Part shown: one piece after another, positions 9,034 through 17,780 of the stretch | How positions within the stretch are numbered: position 1 is the first letter of the stretch | Layout: every line of letters starts with the position of its first letter | DNA from: Limnochordaceae bacterium | GTDB taxonomy: Bacteria > Bacillota > Limnochordia > Limnochordales > DUMU01 | Length of the DNA: 64,000 nt | Assembly (NCBI GenBank): GCA_014896305.1 | Contig: JADBKQ010000007.1 | Coordinates: 1-64,000 of the forward strand | Direction of reading: 5' to 3' | Made by a program: the position numbers and the translations under genes | The notes under the pieces: generated by a model | Seen by the model: the letters and a program-made list of their open reading frames with translations, nothing else | Told to the model about the DNA's origin: nothing | The model's database searches: none

Positions 9034-9063
9034 TTGGTAACAGTAGCTGGTTAGGAGTACAAT
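9034..9063 (+). promoter_or_regulatory. copA promoter
   Basis: TTGGTA (9034-9039), an 18-base spacer and TACAAT (9058-9063). The predicted start site falls at the upstream edge of the palindromic operator at 9071-9094. Confidence 0.6.
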
Positions 9064-9070
9064 GGGGCTG

Positions 9071-9094
9071 CAGGGTACCCGTGAGGGTACCCTG
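9071..9094. promoter_or_regulatory. Perfect palindrome, CsoR-type copper operator
   Basis: CAGGGTACCC, four bases (GTGA), then GGGTACCCTG: a perfect 10+10 inverted repeat. Its core TACCC-N4-GGGTA matches the operator pattern known for the copper repressor CsoR in front of copZA/copA genes. It starts about eight bases after the -10 box, so a bound repressor would block early transcription. There is no T-run, so it is not a terminator. No csoR gene is in the window. Confidence 0.65.
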
Positions 9095-9193
9095 ACTGGC
9101 CCTCCTGATCGCTGTCGACCCCACTGGATGGACCACCGATGGGGGATCCTGAGGCGGAGAAGGGCTGGGGATCCGGAGAAAGAGGGTAGTCGC

Positions 9194-11791
9194 ATGAACG
9201 ATGCGAATCACTTGGCCGTAGCCACAGGCCGTGCAACGAAGGAGCAGGCGAGAGAAGTTACGCGGGTGACGTTGCCGGTACAAGGAATGACCTGCGCTAC
9301 TTGCGTTCATACGATAGAAGAGGGCTTGAAGGAACTCCCCGGCGTCCTGCAAGTCAACGTGAATCTGGCAACCGAGCGGGCTCTGGTCGAAGTCGATCCT
9401 CACCAGGTGAAGCCCGAACAGCTGGTCGCCACCGTCGAGGACCTTGGCTACAAAGTACCCACCGAGCGAGTGAAGTTGGCGGTGACCGGCATGACCTGTG
9501 CCAGCTGTGTGGCGCATGTGGAAGAGGCACTCCGCAGCGTGCCGGGGGTGGCTAAGGCGACGGTCAACCTGGCGACGGAAACCGCGTTCGTTGACCTGAT
9601 TCCCGGTACAGCGACGGCTCACCAGCTCGAAGCGGCCGTGGAGGATGCCGGTTACCATGCCGTGGCCGTCGCCCCTGCCGGGACGAGGGAGCGGGAAGGC
9701 CAGTCGAGAGTGGACACCCAGGCCCCCGGGCGTGATGTGGAACGGGAGGCCCGCGAGCGGGAGATCCGCTACCAGAAGCTACGGCTGGCGGTGGCGACCG
9801 TCTTCTCAATTCCTCTGGTCGTGGCCATGCTGGGTCACATCTTTATGGTAGAGACTGCCTGGATGCACGGGTTGCAAAACGGGTGGGTGCAATGGGTGTT
9901 GGCCACGCCGGTCCAGTTCTGGGCCGGTTGGGCCTTCTACCGGGACTCGTATTTCAATCTTAAGCACCGCAATGCCAACATGTCCGTCCTGGTGGCGCTG
10001 GGCACGTCGGCGGCTTATCTCTACAGCTTGGCCGGAGTACTCTGGGGGACTCGGATCGGCATCACCGGCCTATATTTCGAGACCAGCGCCATCCTGATCA
10101 CCCTTGTCATCCTCGGCAAGCTGCTCGAAGCGCTGGCCAAAGGCCGGACCAGTGAAGCGATCCGCAAGCTGATGGGGTTGCAGCCGCGCACCGCCCGGGT
10201 GATTCGAACCGATCCAGCCACGGGGCAGCAGACCGAGCAGGACGTGCCCATCGAAGAGGTGCAGGTTGGCGACCATATCGTTGTCCGCCCGGGGGAACGA
10301 ATTGCCGTGGACGGGCGGGTTGTTTCCGGTTCGTCAGCGGTGGACGAGTCTATGCTGACGGGGGAGAGCTTGCCAGTGGAAAAGGCGCCGGGCGACGAGG
10401 TCATTGGGGGCACGATCAACAAGAGCGGGTCGCTGACCTTCACTGCTGAACGAGTGGGCAGCGAGACGGCGCTGGCTCGTATCATCCAGATCGTGCAGGA
10501 CGCCCAGGCGAGCAAGGCGCCGATCCAGCGGTTAGCTGACGTGGTCTCGTCCTACTTCGTCCCCGGCGTCATCGTGGCGGCCGTGCTCACCTTCATTGGG
10601 TGGTACCTGGGCAGCGGGGACTTCACCCGCGCCCTCCTCAACATGACGGCGGTGCTGGTGATCGCCTGTCCTTGCGCCCTGGGCCTGGCCACCCCGACGG
10701 CGATCATGGTCGGCACCGGGCTCGGAGCGGAGCACGGCATCTTGTTCAAGAGCGGGGAACACCTGGAGTTGGCGCACAAGGTGCAGGCGGTGATCTTCGA
10801 TAAGACGGGAACGCTTACTCGCGGCGAGCCGGCGGTAACGGATGTGGTACTCCTGGATGGGCTGGGGGGCGGATCGCTGGACCAGGATCCAGACCCGGGT
10901 CCGGGTCGGGCGCAGGAGGAGCAGCTGTTGCGCTGGGCGGCGGCCGTGGAGCACCTATCCGAACACCCTCTGGGCCAGGCGATCGTCCACGAGGCGACGC
11001 GGGCGGGTGGGCAACTGCTGCCGGCCGAGCAGTTCCAGGCAGTACCCGGCCAAGGCGTGCAGGCTCGGGTGGAGGGCCGGCAGATCCGGGTCGGTTCACG
11101 GCGGCTAATGGAGTCGGCTGGACTCTCCCCGGAGGCGGCCGAGCCGGTCGTAGCGCAGTTGGAGGCCGAGGGAAAGACCGCCATGCTGGTCGCGGTGGAC
11201 CGCCGGGTGGCCGGAGTCATCGCCGTAGCCGACACGGTCAAGGAAGGTGCGGCGGATGCCATCGCCCAGCTGCTGGCGATGGGAGTGCAGACCTTCATGA
11301 TCACGGGGGACAACCGACGGACCGCCCAGGCCATCGCTGCGCAGGTGGGCATCACGCCGGATCACGTTTTGGCAGAGGTGTTGCCCGAGCAAAAGGCGGA
11401 ACAGGTAAAGAAGCTGCAACAGCAGGGGTTGACCGTCGCCATGGTAGGCGATGGGATCAATGATGCCCCTGCCCTGGCTACGGCCGACCTGGGGATCGCG
11501 ATCGGTACAGGCACCGATGTGGCCATGGAAGCAGGTGACATCACGCTGATGCGGGGCGAGCTGGACGGTGTGGCGGCCGCGATTCGGCTCAGCCGCCAGA
11601 CGATCCGTAAGATCCGCCAGAACCTATTCTGGGCGTTGGTCTATAACACGGTGGGCATTCCGGTCGCGGCGGCTGGCCTGCTCAACCCGATTATCGCCGG
11701 GGCGGCCATGGCGTTCAGCTCGGTTTCGGTGGTGACCAACGCCAGCCTGCTCAAGCGGTATGACCCGACCGCCAGGGCAGGAGAGCATTGA
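9194..11791 (+). CDS. copA: Copper-exporting P1B-type ATPase CopA
   Basis: Cu(I) efflux pump of 865 residues, normal for CopA with two metal-binding domains. The two HMA domains carry GMTCATC (Cys 34/37) and GMTCASC (Cys 102/105). The membrane domain has the copper-binding motif CPC at 492-494. The phosphorylated Asp is D536 in DKTGTLT. Later motifs are the HP pair in [24 protein letters not shown] and [10 protein letters not shown], and the C-terminal membrane helices carry YN and [12 protein letters not shown], typical of the Cu(I) subgroup. ATG 9194 was chosen over an upstream GTG-initiated extension because GAGGG lies eight bases before it. A CsoR-type operator precedes it. Confidence 0.97.
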   Translation: MNDANHLAVATGRATKEQAREVTRVTLPVQGMTCATCVHTIEEGLKELPGVLQVNVNLATERALVEVDPHQVKPEQLVATVEDLGYKVPTERVKLAVTGMTCASCVAHVEEALRSVPGVAKATVNLATETAFVDLIPGTATAHQLEAAVEDAGYHAVAVAPAGTREREGQSRVDTQAPGRDVEREAREREIRYQKLRLAVATVFSIPLVVAMLGHIFMVETAWMHGLQNGWVQWVLATPVQFWAGWAFYRDSYFNLKHRNANMSVLVALGTSAAYLYSLAGVLWGTRIGITGLYFETSAILITLVILGKLLEALAKGRTSEAIRKLMGLQPRTARVIRTDPATGQQTEQDVPIEEVQVGDHIVVRPGERIAVDGRVVSGSSAVDESMLTGESLPVEKAPGDEVIGGTINKSGSLTFTAERVGSETALARIIQIVQDAQASKAPIQRLADVVSSYFVPGVIVAAVLTFIGWYLGSGDFTRALLNMTAVLVIACPCALGLATPTAIMVGTGLGAEHGILFKSGEHLELAHKVQAVIFDKTGTLTRGEPAVTDVVLLDGLGGGSLDQDPDPGPGRAQEEQLLRWAAAVEHLSEHPLGQAIVHEATRAGGQLLPAEQFQAVPGQGVQARVEGRQIRVGSRRLMESAGLSPEAAEPVVAQLEAEGKTAMLVAVDRRVAGVIAVADTVKEGAADAIAQLLAMGVQTFMITGDNRRTAQAIAAQVGITPDHVLAEVLPEQKAEQVKKLQQQGLTVAMVGDGINDAPALATADLGIAIGTGTDVAMEAGDITLMRGELDGVAAAIRLSRQTIRKIRQNLFWALVYNTVGIPVAAAGLLNPIIAGAAMAFSSVSVVTNASLLKRYDPTARAGEH

Positions 11792-11794
11792 CGC

Positions 11795-12235
11795 CTATGC
11801 AGGCAAGAGCTGCTCCGGTGTGGCGACTACGACGCCAGGGATCCCCTCGAAAGCGGCACGGTCGTAGGTACAGATCGTGTCGATCCGGTGGGCTCGCATC
11901 TGCGCCGCCAGAAACAGGTCAAAAATGTGTTGGCCAGCTACCTTCCGCTCGGAAACGAACCGGCCCAGAGCATCGAGAGTGTCCGAGATAACCGGTAGGA
12001 CCGGAATGCTCGCCCGTAGGGCGGTCACCTCGTTCCATGCTGTCTCCGGATCCAAAGGGTGCTCGACCCGGCGCGGGCAGGTGATGACCGCATAGAACTC
12101 CAGCAGTACCTGCGGAACCAGGATGGCCGGAAGCTGGCGGCGCAATGCGCTTTCGAGGACAGCCCGACTGGCCGGGTGTTGCGGGACATCCGCATTGATG
12201 GCGTAGACCAGTACGTTTGTGTCGAGGAGGATCAC
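11795..12235 (-). CDS. PIN-domain ribonuclease toxin (VapC-like)
   Basis: 146-residue PIN domain. The acidic residues expected to hold Mg2+ are visible: D5 in MILLDTNVLVYA, E in LLEFYAVI, D in HIFDLFLAA and D in ICTYDRAAF. PIN toxins of VapBC modules cleave RNA and are neutralised by a cognate antitoxin. It begins at a GTG that overlaps the stop of the upstream antitoxin-like gene (GTGA), so translation is coupled. It ends four bases from the convergent copA stop, and the two genes share no visible terminator. Confidence 0.85.
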   Translation of the reverse strand: MILLDTNVLVYAINADVPQHPASRAVLESALRRQLPAILVPQVLLEFYAVITCPRRVEHPLDPETAWNEVTALRASIPVLPVISDTLDALGRFVSERKVAGQHIFDLFLAAQMRAHRIDTICTYDRAAFEGIPGVVVATPEQLLPA

Positions 12236-12447
12236 CTTTCCAGGCGCTCCTCATAAAGGTCACTGCGAACCCACGATTTTACCTTTCCCAAGTGGAACTG
12301 GCCAACGGAGGGAGTAAGGGTTGTTAGATGCTGCTCCAGAGCCGCCAGGACGATCTCATTCTTGGGCCGTCCCGTTGTCTTGGAGACAGTTTCCAATACG
12401 TTGAGCAGGTGCTGTTTGTCTGCCGGAACGTACAGGTTGAGTTGCAT
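12232..12447 (-). CDS. Ribbon-helix-helix antitoxin-like protein (VapB partner)
   Basis: 71-residue protein starting MQLNLYVPADKQHLLN, with a short beta strand followed by two helices (VSKTTGRPKNEIVLAALEQHL). This is the layout of CopG/ribbon-helix-helix antitoxins. ATG 12447 has GGGAGG eight bases upstream; an ATG-rich extension to 12471 lacks one. It is directly upstream of and overlaps the PIN toxin. By analogy with VapB it should bind the toxin and repress its own promoter, but sequence alone does not prove this. Confidence 0.75.
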   Translation of the reverse strand: MQLNLYVPADKQHLLNVLETVSKTTGRPKNEIVLAALEQHLTTLTPSVGQFHLGKVKSWVRSDLYEERLER

Positions 12448-12466
12448 CACGACCGCCTCCCAGGCG

Positions 12467-12495
12467 AGCATACCATAGTGCCTATCGGCTTACAA
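12467..12495 (-). promoter_or_regulatory. Promoter of the VapBC-like pair
   Basis: Minus strand: TTGTAA (12495-12490), a 17-base spacer and TATGCT (12472-12467), about 20 bases upstream of the antitoxin start. Confidence 0.5.
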
Positions 12496-12804
12496 TAGGG
12501 CCTTGCCACTGACCGCCAGGTCGACGCTAAGGCGGCGAAGAGGTGTGCGGCAGGTCTGGGGGACGGTAGCCGTTCCTTCCAACCTAGTGTGACCTGGGTG
12601 AGTAAAGGGTTTGTGGGTGACCTGGCGGAAGTTGACAAGGTCGCCCCTAAAGCGGTAGAGAAGTAGCATTGGAACTTTGACCGCCCGAACGGGCGTTGCA
12701 GGGACGGCAGTTGGTGATGCCCACAGTGCGGCACGGGCCGGTGTGCTGGCAGTGCGCCGGCGCTGGCGGGAACGAGCGGCCGGGCAGGAAGGGGGCGAAG
12801 GGCG
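12496..12804. other. Intergenic region upstream of the fumarase genes
   Basis: No credible ORF. TTGACA is present at 12632-12637, but the hexamer 17-18 bases downstream (TAGAGA) is a poor -10, so the fumarase promoter is uncertain. GTGACCTGG occurs twice as a short direct repeat (near 12590 and 12617), and GCCCGAACGGGC near 12684 is a small palindrome. Confidence 0.4.
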
Positions 12805-13647
12805 ATGAGAGAGCTAGACGTGGCCCGGGTGACCGAAGCTGTGGCTGAGTTGTGTCAACGGGCCAATACTCTGCTGCCTGCGGATGTGACCAGGGCGTTG
12901 CGCCAGGCGGAGCGGGCGGAAGAGTCGGCGGTGGGGCGGGAGATTCTAGGGCAGATCCTGGAGAACGCTTCGCTCGCCGCGCAGCAGCGAGTGCCCATGT
13001 GCCAGGATACCGGGATGGCCGTGGTCTGGGTGGAGGTTGGGCAGGAGGTTCACCTGGTGGGCGGCTCGCTGGAGGAAGCGGTCAACGCTGGCGTACGGCA
13101 AGGGTACGTGCAGGGCTACCTGCGCAAGTCCGTGGTGGCCGACCCCTTCGGGCGGCAGAACACCGGCGACAACACCCCCGCCATCGTACACTTTCGCCTC
13201 GTGCCCGGTGACCAGGTGCGCATAACGGTGCAGCCCAAGGGGGCCGGGGCGGAGAACATGAGCCGGCTCGAGATGCTTACCCCGGCCGATGGCGTGGAAG
13301 GGGTACTCCGCTTCGTCGTGGAAACCGTTGACCGGGCCGGTCCGAACGCGTGCCCGCCGCTGGTCGTGGGGGTGGGGGTGGGGGGCACGATGGAGAAGGC
13401 TGCCCTACTGGCCAAGCAAGCTCTCTTGCGGCCGGTGGGCCAGCATCACCCCAGCCCGGAGATGGCCCGGCTCGAACAGACGCTTCTGGAACGAATCAAC
13501 CGGCTAGGGGTAGGGCCGCAGGGGCTGGGCGGCAGGGTGACGGCCCTGGCGGTTCACCTGGAGGTGTACCCGACTCACATCGCTTGTTTGCCGGTGGCGG
13601 TCAACCTGCAATGCCACGCCGATCGACACGCAGCGACGGTGCTGTAG
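12805..13647 (+). CDS. Fumarate hydratase class I, alpha subunit
   Basis: 280-residue N-terminal subunit of the two-subunit, oxygen-sensitive [4Fe-4S] fumarase (FumA N-terminal half / TtdA type), which interconverts fumarate and malate. Motifs include VPMCQDTGMAVVWVEVG (first cluster Cys), ADPFGRQNTGDNTPA, PKGAGAENMSRLEML and a second Cys region around NACPPLVVGVGVGGT. The partner beta subunit follows 26 bases later and malic enzyme after that. L-tartrate dehydratase alpha is a close relative that cannot be excluded, but the neighbours favour fumarase. Confidence 0.92.
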   Translation: MRELDVARVTEAVAELCQRANTLLPADVTRALRQAERAEESAVGREILGQILENASLAAQQRVPMCQDTGMAVVWVEVGQEVHLVGGSLEEAVNAGVRQGYVQGYLRKSVVADPFGRQNTGDNTPAIVHFRLVPGDQVRITVQPKGAGAENMSRLEMLTPADGVEGVLRFVVETVDRAGPNACPPLVVGVGVGGTMEKAALLAKQALLRPVGQHHPSPEMARLEQTLLERINRLGVGPQGLGGRVTALAVHLEVYPTHIACLPVAVNLQCHADRHAATVL

Positions 13648-13673
13648 CCGAACGCTGGATAGGGGGGGAGCAG

Positions 13674-14369
13674 GTGAATACAGCAGTCCAGCGGGCCGCC
13701 GAGGGGCCGGGGGGAGGGTCTTCTTCCCAGGACTGGACGCGAGTGGAGACGCCGCTGGCGGAAGAGGCGGTGAACTCGTTGCGGTGCGGCCAGCGCGTCC
13801 GGATCCATGGCTGGGTGTACGCCGCCCGGGATGCGGCTCATCAACGGTTGTTCCAGTTGTTGCAGGAGGGGCGACAGCTTCCGATTGACCTGCGCGGCGC
13901 GGTCATTTTCTATGTTGGTCCGTCACCAGCCCCGCCCGGCCGGCTGCTGGGGGCGGCCGGCCCGACGACCGCGGGGCGGGTGGATCGGTTCACACCGGCT
14001 CTCTTGCGAGCGGGTTTGCGAGGGATGATCGGCAAAGGCTATCGTAGCGAAGCCGTCAAGCAGGCCATGCAGGAGTATGGCGCAGTCTACTTCGCGGCGG
14101 TGGGCGGGGCGGGGGTTTTGCTGGCCCAGCACATCGCTGCCGCTGAGGTGGTTGCCTATCCCGAGCTCGGCCCGGAGGCGATTCGGCGGCTGCGGTTGGT
14201 CAATTTCCCCGCGATCGTGGCGGTGGATCGCTATGGCGGCGACCTGTACCAGATCGGGAAGAGCACCTATCGACGAGACGGGGCGGGGGAGCCATACAGA
14301 CACGACGGCCCGGAGCGGCCCGGGCCCGGCGAGGGTGCCCTCTCTGGCCAGGCGGATACGAGCGAATAG
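13674..14369 (+). CDS. Fumarate hydratase class I, beta subunit
   Basis: C-terminal subunit of class I fumarase. It shows the family pattern LRCGQRVRIHGWVYAARDAAHQRL, LRGAVIFYVGPSPAPPG, GPTTAGRVDRFTPALL, GMIGKGYRS and the active-site region GAVYFAAVGGAGVLLAQ, ending with the VDRYGGDLYQIGK block. I set the start at GTG 13674 just after GGGGGAG. The frame is open further upstream within the alpha gene, but that part is a shadow. It is in line with the alpha subunit and 23 bases ahead of malic enzyme. Confidence 0.9.
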   Translation: MNTAVQRAAEGPGGGSSSQDWTRVETPLAEEAVNSLRCGQRVRIHGWVYAARDAAHQRLFQLLQEGRQLPIDLRGAVIFYVGPSPAPPGRLLGAAGPTTAGRVDRFTPALLRAGLRGMIGKGYRSEAVKQAMQEYGAVYFAAVGGAGVLLAQHIAAAEVVAYPELGPEAIRRLRLVNFPAIVAVDRYGGDLYQIGKSTYRRDGAGEPYRHDGPERPGPGEGALSGQADTSE

Positions 14370-14392
14370 CCGGGGGCGAGGGAGTGGCATAT

Positions 14393-15799
14393 ATGGACAT
14401 GAACGAAACGGGCGACGCTGGCCAGCTGCCCGCGCGACCCCAGGGTGGACGGGCAGCCGACGGCGCGCTGAGTGCCGAAGCGTTGCGCTTGCACGAGTAC
14501 TATCACGGGAAAATCGAAACGGTGGCTCGCTGCCCTGTTCGGCCCGGGCAGGGGGACTGGGCGGTCTGGTACACGCCGGGGGTAGCGGCGGCTAGCCGGG
14601 CGGTTCAGCAGGATCCACAGGCGGCTTACCAGCTCACGTGGAAGGGGAACAGCGTGGCCATTGTGAGCGACGGGACACGGGTACTGGGCCTGGGCAATAT
14701 CGGCCCTCACGCCGCTTTACCCGTGATGGAGGGCAAAGCACTGCTCTTCAAATACCTGGGGGGTATCGACGCCGTTCCCATCTGCCTGAAGACAGAAGAC
14801 CCAGACGAGTTTGTGCGCACGGTTCAACTGCTTGAACCCTCTTTCGGCGGGATCAACCTCGAGGATATTGCGCAGCCCAAGTGCTTTCGCATTCTGGACA
14901 CGTTACGACGGACAATGCCGATCCCGGTATGGCATGACGACCAGCAAGGAACGGCCACCGTGATTCTGGCCGGGCTGCTGGGAGCACTGCAGGTGGTGGG
15001 CAAGCGGCTGGACCAGGTGAGGATTGCCCTGATCGGGGTGGGTGCGGCCGGTACCGCCACGGCCCGGTTGTTGCTCGCGGCCGGCGCTGATGCGGAGCGA
15101 ATGATCCTGTGTGATGTGCACGGCATCCTGCACCGGGGGCGCACGGATCTACGGGCGGAGTATCCGGTGCAGTGGGAACTGGCCACTCGCACCAATGCCG
15201 AGCAACGCCAGGGGGGGATCGCTGAGGCGATGCGGGGAGCGGACGTGGTCGTGGCCGCCTCGAAGCAAGGGCCAGGGACGATTCTGCCGGAGTGGGTCCG
15301 GCAGATGGCAGACGATCCCATCGTCTTTGCCTGTGCCAATCCCATTCCCGAGATCTGGCCTGACGAGGCAAGGAACGCGGGAGCGGCGGTGGCGGGGACG
15401 GCCCGTTCCGATTTCCCCAACCAGGTCAACAACTCTCTGGTTTTTCCCAGTATCTTCCGGGGAGCGCTGGACGTGCGGGCCCGGGCGATCACGGACGGCA
15501 TGTGCATTGCTGCCGCTCGTGAACTGAACGCCTACGCCTGCGAGCGGCTGGGCCTGCGGCCGGACCGGATTCTGCCTACCATGGACGATACCGAGGTGTT
15601 TCCCCGGGTGGCGGCGGCTGTGGGCGTGCAAGCCGTACAAGAAGGGGTGGCCGCCGTCCCCGCTACCGCGGCGCTCCGCCGCCAGCTAGAGGAACGAGCC
15701 CGGGCCATCATGACCCGGGCTCGTAAACAGGTGGATGTGCTTCTGCAGACCGGGGTGATCCCTGCCTGGCCCTCCGCACCGGCTGAGCGCCAGACCTAG
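14393..15799 (+). CDS. NAD(P)-dependent malic enzyme
   Basis: Converts malate to pyruvate and CO2 with NAD(P)+. It is a short bacterial malic enzyme of about 468 residues. Motifs are YYHGKIETVARCPV, WYTPGVAAASRAV (catalytic Tyr), GLGNIGPHAALPVMEGKA (catalytic Lys), LEDIAQPKCF, VWHDDQQGTATVILAGL (metal-binding Asp), the Rossmann motif IGVGAAGTATARLLL, ACANPIPEI, and FPNQVNNSLVFPSIFRGALD. ATG 14393 follows GAGGGA with suitable spacing; GTG 14384 is possible. With the two upstream genes it makes a fumarate-to-malate-to-pyruvate unit, probably one operon. Cofactor preference cannot be read reliably. Confidence 0.93.
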   Translation: MDMNETGDAGQLPARPQGGRAADGALSAEALRLHEYYHGKIETVARCPVRPGQGDWAVWYTPGVAAASRAVQQDPQAAYQLTWKGNSVAIVSDGTRVLGLGNIGPHAALPVMEGKALLFKYLGGIDAVPICLKTEDPDEFVRTVQLLEPSFGGINLEDIAQPKCFRILDTLRRTMPIPVWHDDQQGTATVILAGLLGALQVVGKRLDQVRIALIGVGAAGTATARLLLAAGADAERMILCDVHGILHRGRTDLRAEYPVQWELATRTNAEQRQGGIAEAMRGADVVVAASKQGPGTILPEWVRQMADDPIVFACANPIPEIWPDEARNAGAAVAGTARSDFPNQVNNSLVFPSIFRGALDVRARAITDGMCIAAARELNAYACERLGLRPDRILPTMDDTEVFPRVAAAVGVQAVQEGVAAVPATAALRRQLEERARAIMTRARKQVDVLLQTGVIPAWPSAPAERQT

Positions 15800-15903
15800 C
15801 AGGCCTAGCGCTTCTTACCGGGGGATCGCCAAGCCCAATCCCTCTTCGCCGGCAGGTCGCCAGGCTTGCCCTACTGCCTCACCTGACCTCGTCCAGGCCT
15901 GAC

Positions 15904-16758
15904 CTAGCCTTGCAGATCGCGCCGCACGTCGGCCAGCACCTTGCGTACATAGGCAATGTCCTCGGCGGCGGCCCGGGCAGGATCGCCCGCCCCGCAATAC
16001 TCGATGGTCATCGGGCCGGCATAGCCTATCTCGGCCAGAGCCTTGAAGATCCGGTAGTGGTCCAGATCGCCCTCTGCGAGTGTCCAGGAGTAGTCGTAGG
16101 TGTTTGTACCGGGGATACGACGGCAGTTCTTCAAGTGAACGTAGCCCAGGTGTTTGCCGAGCAAGGCCACGGCGGCGGTCGCCTCTTCCGCGTGGGGAGT
16201 GGCATACATGTTGCCCGCGTCCAGGTTGGCCACGACATGCTGAACCCCGCTCTCCTGGATCAGGCGCAGGGTGGTTGCTGCCGTGTCGTGCACCGAGTTC
16301 ATGTGAATCTCGAGTGTAACCTTTACGTGTGCTTCGGCGGCAGCTTCATCCAGTGCCTTGAGCCCTTCCTCCACCCATGCGTACGTCTGATCTGTTGCCA
16401 AGCGGCTGCCGTTGTCGCCGTACGCATCCCAGCGGGGGCCGACCAGACCGGCCACACCCCCGTTCACGAGCGGGATTCCCAGCTGCCCGGCCGTCCGGAT
16501 GAACCGGATGGCGTTCTCGAGACTCTGCTGCCGAGCCGCGGGATCGGCTTGCGCCAGTTGAGCGCCGAAGCTGAGCGCGCCCACTGGCACGCCGTAGCGA
16601 CGGGCCAGATCGACTGCTGCCGGCACGGCGGCCAGGGGGTTGTCGGCCGGCAGGTGGACGGTCGACAGCTCCAGGCCGGTGTAACCAAATTCAGCAGCTT
16701 TCTCGACTGCCCGCCGCCAAGGATACCCGCGAAATGTGTAGCTGTGCATCCAGATCAA
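15904..16758 (-). CDS. Sugar phosphate isomerase/epimerase-like TIM barrel protein
   Basis: About 284 residues of the AP endonuclease 2/xylose isomerase-like fold. Typical blocks are FRGYPWRRAVEKAAEFGYTGLEL, VTLEIHMNS (metal-ligand Glu), HVVANLDAGNMY (metal-ligand Asp), LGYVHLKNCR (His) and AGPMTIEYCGAGDPA (Glu). Such enzymes isomerise or epimerise sugars and inositol derivatives; the substrate is not evident. TTG 16758 has AAAGGGG about ten bases upstream, while ATG 16749 is nine bases further and poorly spaced. It has no functional neighbours and faces a kilobase of noncoding DNA with palindromic operator-like sites. Confidence 0.8.
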   Translation of the reverse strand: MIWMHSYTFRGYPWRRAVEKAAEFGYTGLELSTVHLPADNPLAAVPAAVDLARRYGVPVGALSFGAQLAQADPAARQQSLENAIRFIRTAGQLGIPLVNGGVAGLVGPRWDAYGDNGSRLATDQTYAWVEEGLKALDEAAAEAHVKVTLEIHMNSVHDTAATTLRLIQESGVQHVVANLDAGNMYATPHAEEATAAVALLGKHLGYVHLKNCRRIPGTNTYDYSWTLAEGDLDHYRIFKALAEIGYAGPMTIEYCGAGDPARAAAEDIAYVRKVLADVRRDLQG

Positions 16759-17080
16759 TTCGAGGAGACCCCTTTCTTCCTGTTGCTGGCCGGACCAGCC
16801 AGCGTACTCTTCTACGGCTGCGACTGATTCGGCAGGGCGGAGAGCCGCTCCTTCTCTGGCCCCAGCCAGGGGCAGATCCCTGCGCCAGTTCGATGTGCAG
16901 GTTCTCTCCCCTCTTCCCCACCGTGCCCCCCAGCTTGTTCTGCCAGAAGTAGAGCGACGGCTGATTCTCATGGGGGTGACCGAAGATCCCTGTAGCTTCC
17001 GATAGGTTGGTCATTGGGTAAATCGGTCAATTGGGAGAGCACTGCCTCGACTGGGTCTCAGTCGTCGGTATATCCTGAGA

Positions 17081-17134
17081 AGCCCATGATTACAGTATCC
17101 AGCAAGATCCTACTGGCCTGATGGGCTATTTTTG
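17081..17134 (+). terminator. Hairpin with structured loop followed by a T-run
   Basis: AGCCCAT (17081-17087) pairs with ATGGGCT (17121-17127) and is followed by ATTTTTG. The 33-base interior holds a second possible helix (CCAG with CTGG). It could be a terminator or the end of a small structured transcript. No plus-strand gene lies directly upstream. Confidence 0.4.
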
Positions 17135-17174
17135 AGTGTTCTCCTGGGATGGCTGACTGGGGGCGCGTGGAAGG

Positions 17175-17224
17175 GGAAAAATTGTTACCTATCCAAAAGA
17201 GCTGCGGTTGGCAATTTTATTGCC
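17175..17224. repeat. Operator-like palindrome pair A
   Basis: Two 15-base sites begin exactly 35 bases apart: GGAAAAATTGTTACC (17175-17189) and GGCAATTTTATTGCC (17210-17224). The second is a near-perfect inverted repeat, GGCAA-N5-TTGCC. The same motif recurs in pair B. Confidence 0.6.
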
Positions 17225-17440
17225 AACTCCCGCCCGGGAGTCGGTTGGGCAGACCGGAGGGATCGGCTCCTCGGTTGTGAGCTGGGCAAATGCCAGGCTA
17301 GGCGTGAGCTCGCCTCGCTCACACCAGTTGGCGCGGATGGCTGGTGAATTAGCTAGCTGGGGCTAAGATTTGGGCAGCTACGGTTCGGTCGCGTTCTAGC
17401 TGCACTTTTTGAATTTGGGAAGGTGGCGTCAGGTGGAGGT

Positions 17441-17490
17441 GGCAATATAGTTACCCATGAATTTCGGAAACGGTGGGCAATTTTCTTGCC
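17441..17490. repeat. Operator-like palindrome pair B
   Basis: GGCAATATAGTTACC (17441-17455) and GGCAATTTTCTTGCC (17476-17490) again begin exactly 35 bases apart, matching pair A in motif and spacing. A weaker fifth copy ends in ATGTTGCC at 17679. Confidence 0.6.
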
Positions 17491-17780
17491 ATCGTATGAA
17501 AGCAGGACCGGAGTGGGAAGTCCTGTCCTTGGGATGCCCCGGCGGCTGAGCGCCGGTTGATTCAGCGCTCTCACTTCGTGCGGTGTCTCCGGATCTGAGC
17601 TCTGCCAGCGGGTGAACAGGTCCCCGAGCCCCGGGAGGGAATGCTTGTCCTGCTGGCAGCAAGGAAGTAAAATGTTGCCATGAACTTTGGTGCGGTGCGC
17701 CACGGCCCAGGTGCGCGGCTGCCGAGCCTGAAGCCTGAAGCCCGAAGCACGAGATCCAGGGGAGAGAGGAGGGGCAGGCG

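Larger units (their letters stand above)
16759..17780. other. One-kilobase noncoding region with repeated palindromes and a hairpin
   Basis: No well-supported gene lies between the divergent sugar isomerase and HD-hydrolase genes. A minus-strand stretch at about 16860-17014 reads like coding sequence for some 50 codons, then loses that character. Positions 17081-17134 form a hairpin followed by T residues. From 17175 to 17679 there are five related AT-centred sites (separate entries). The region is more AT-rich than its surroundings. Confidence 0.6.
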
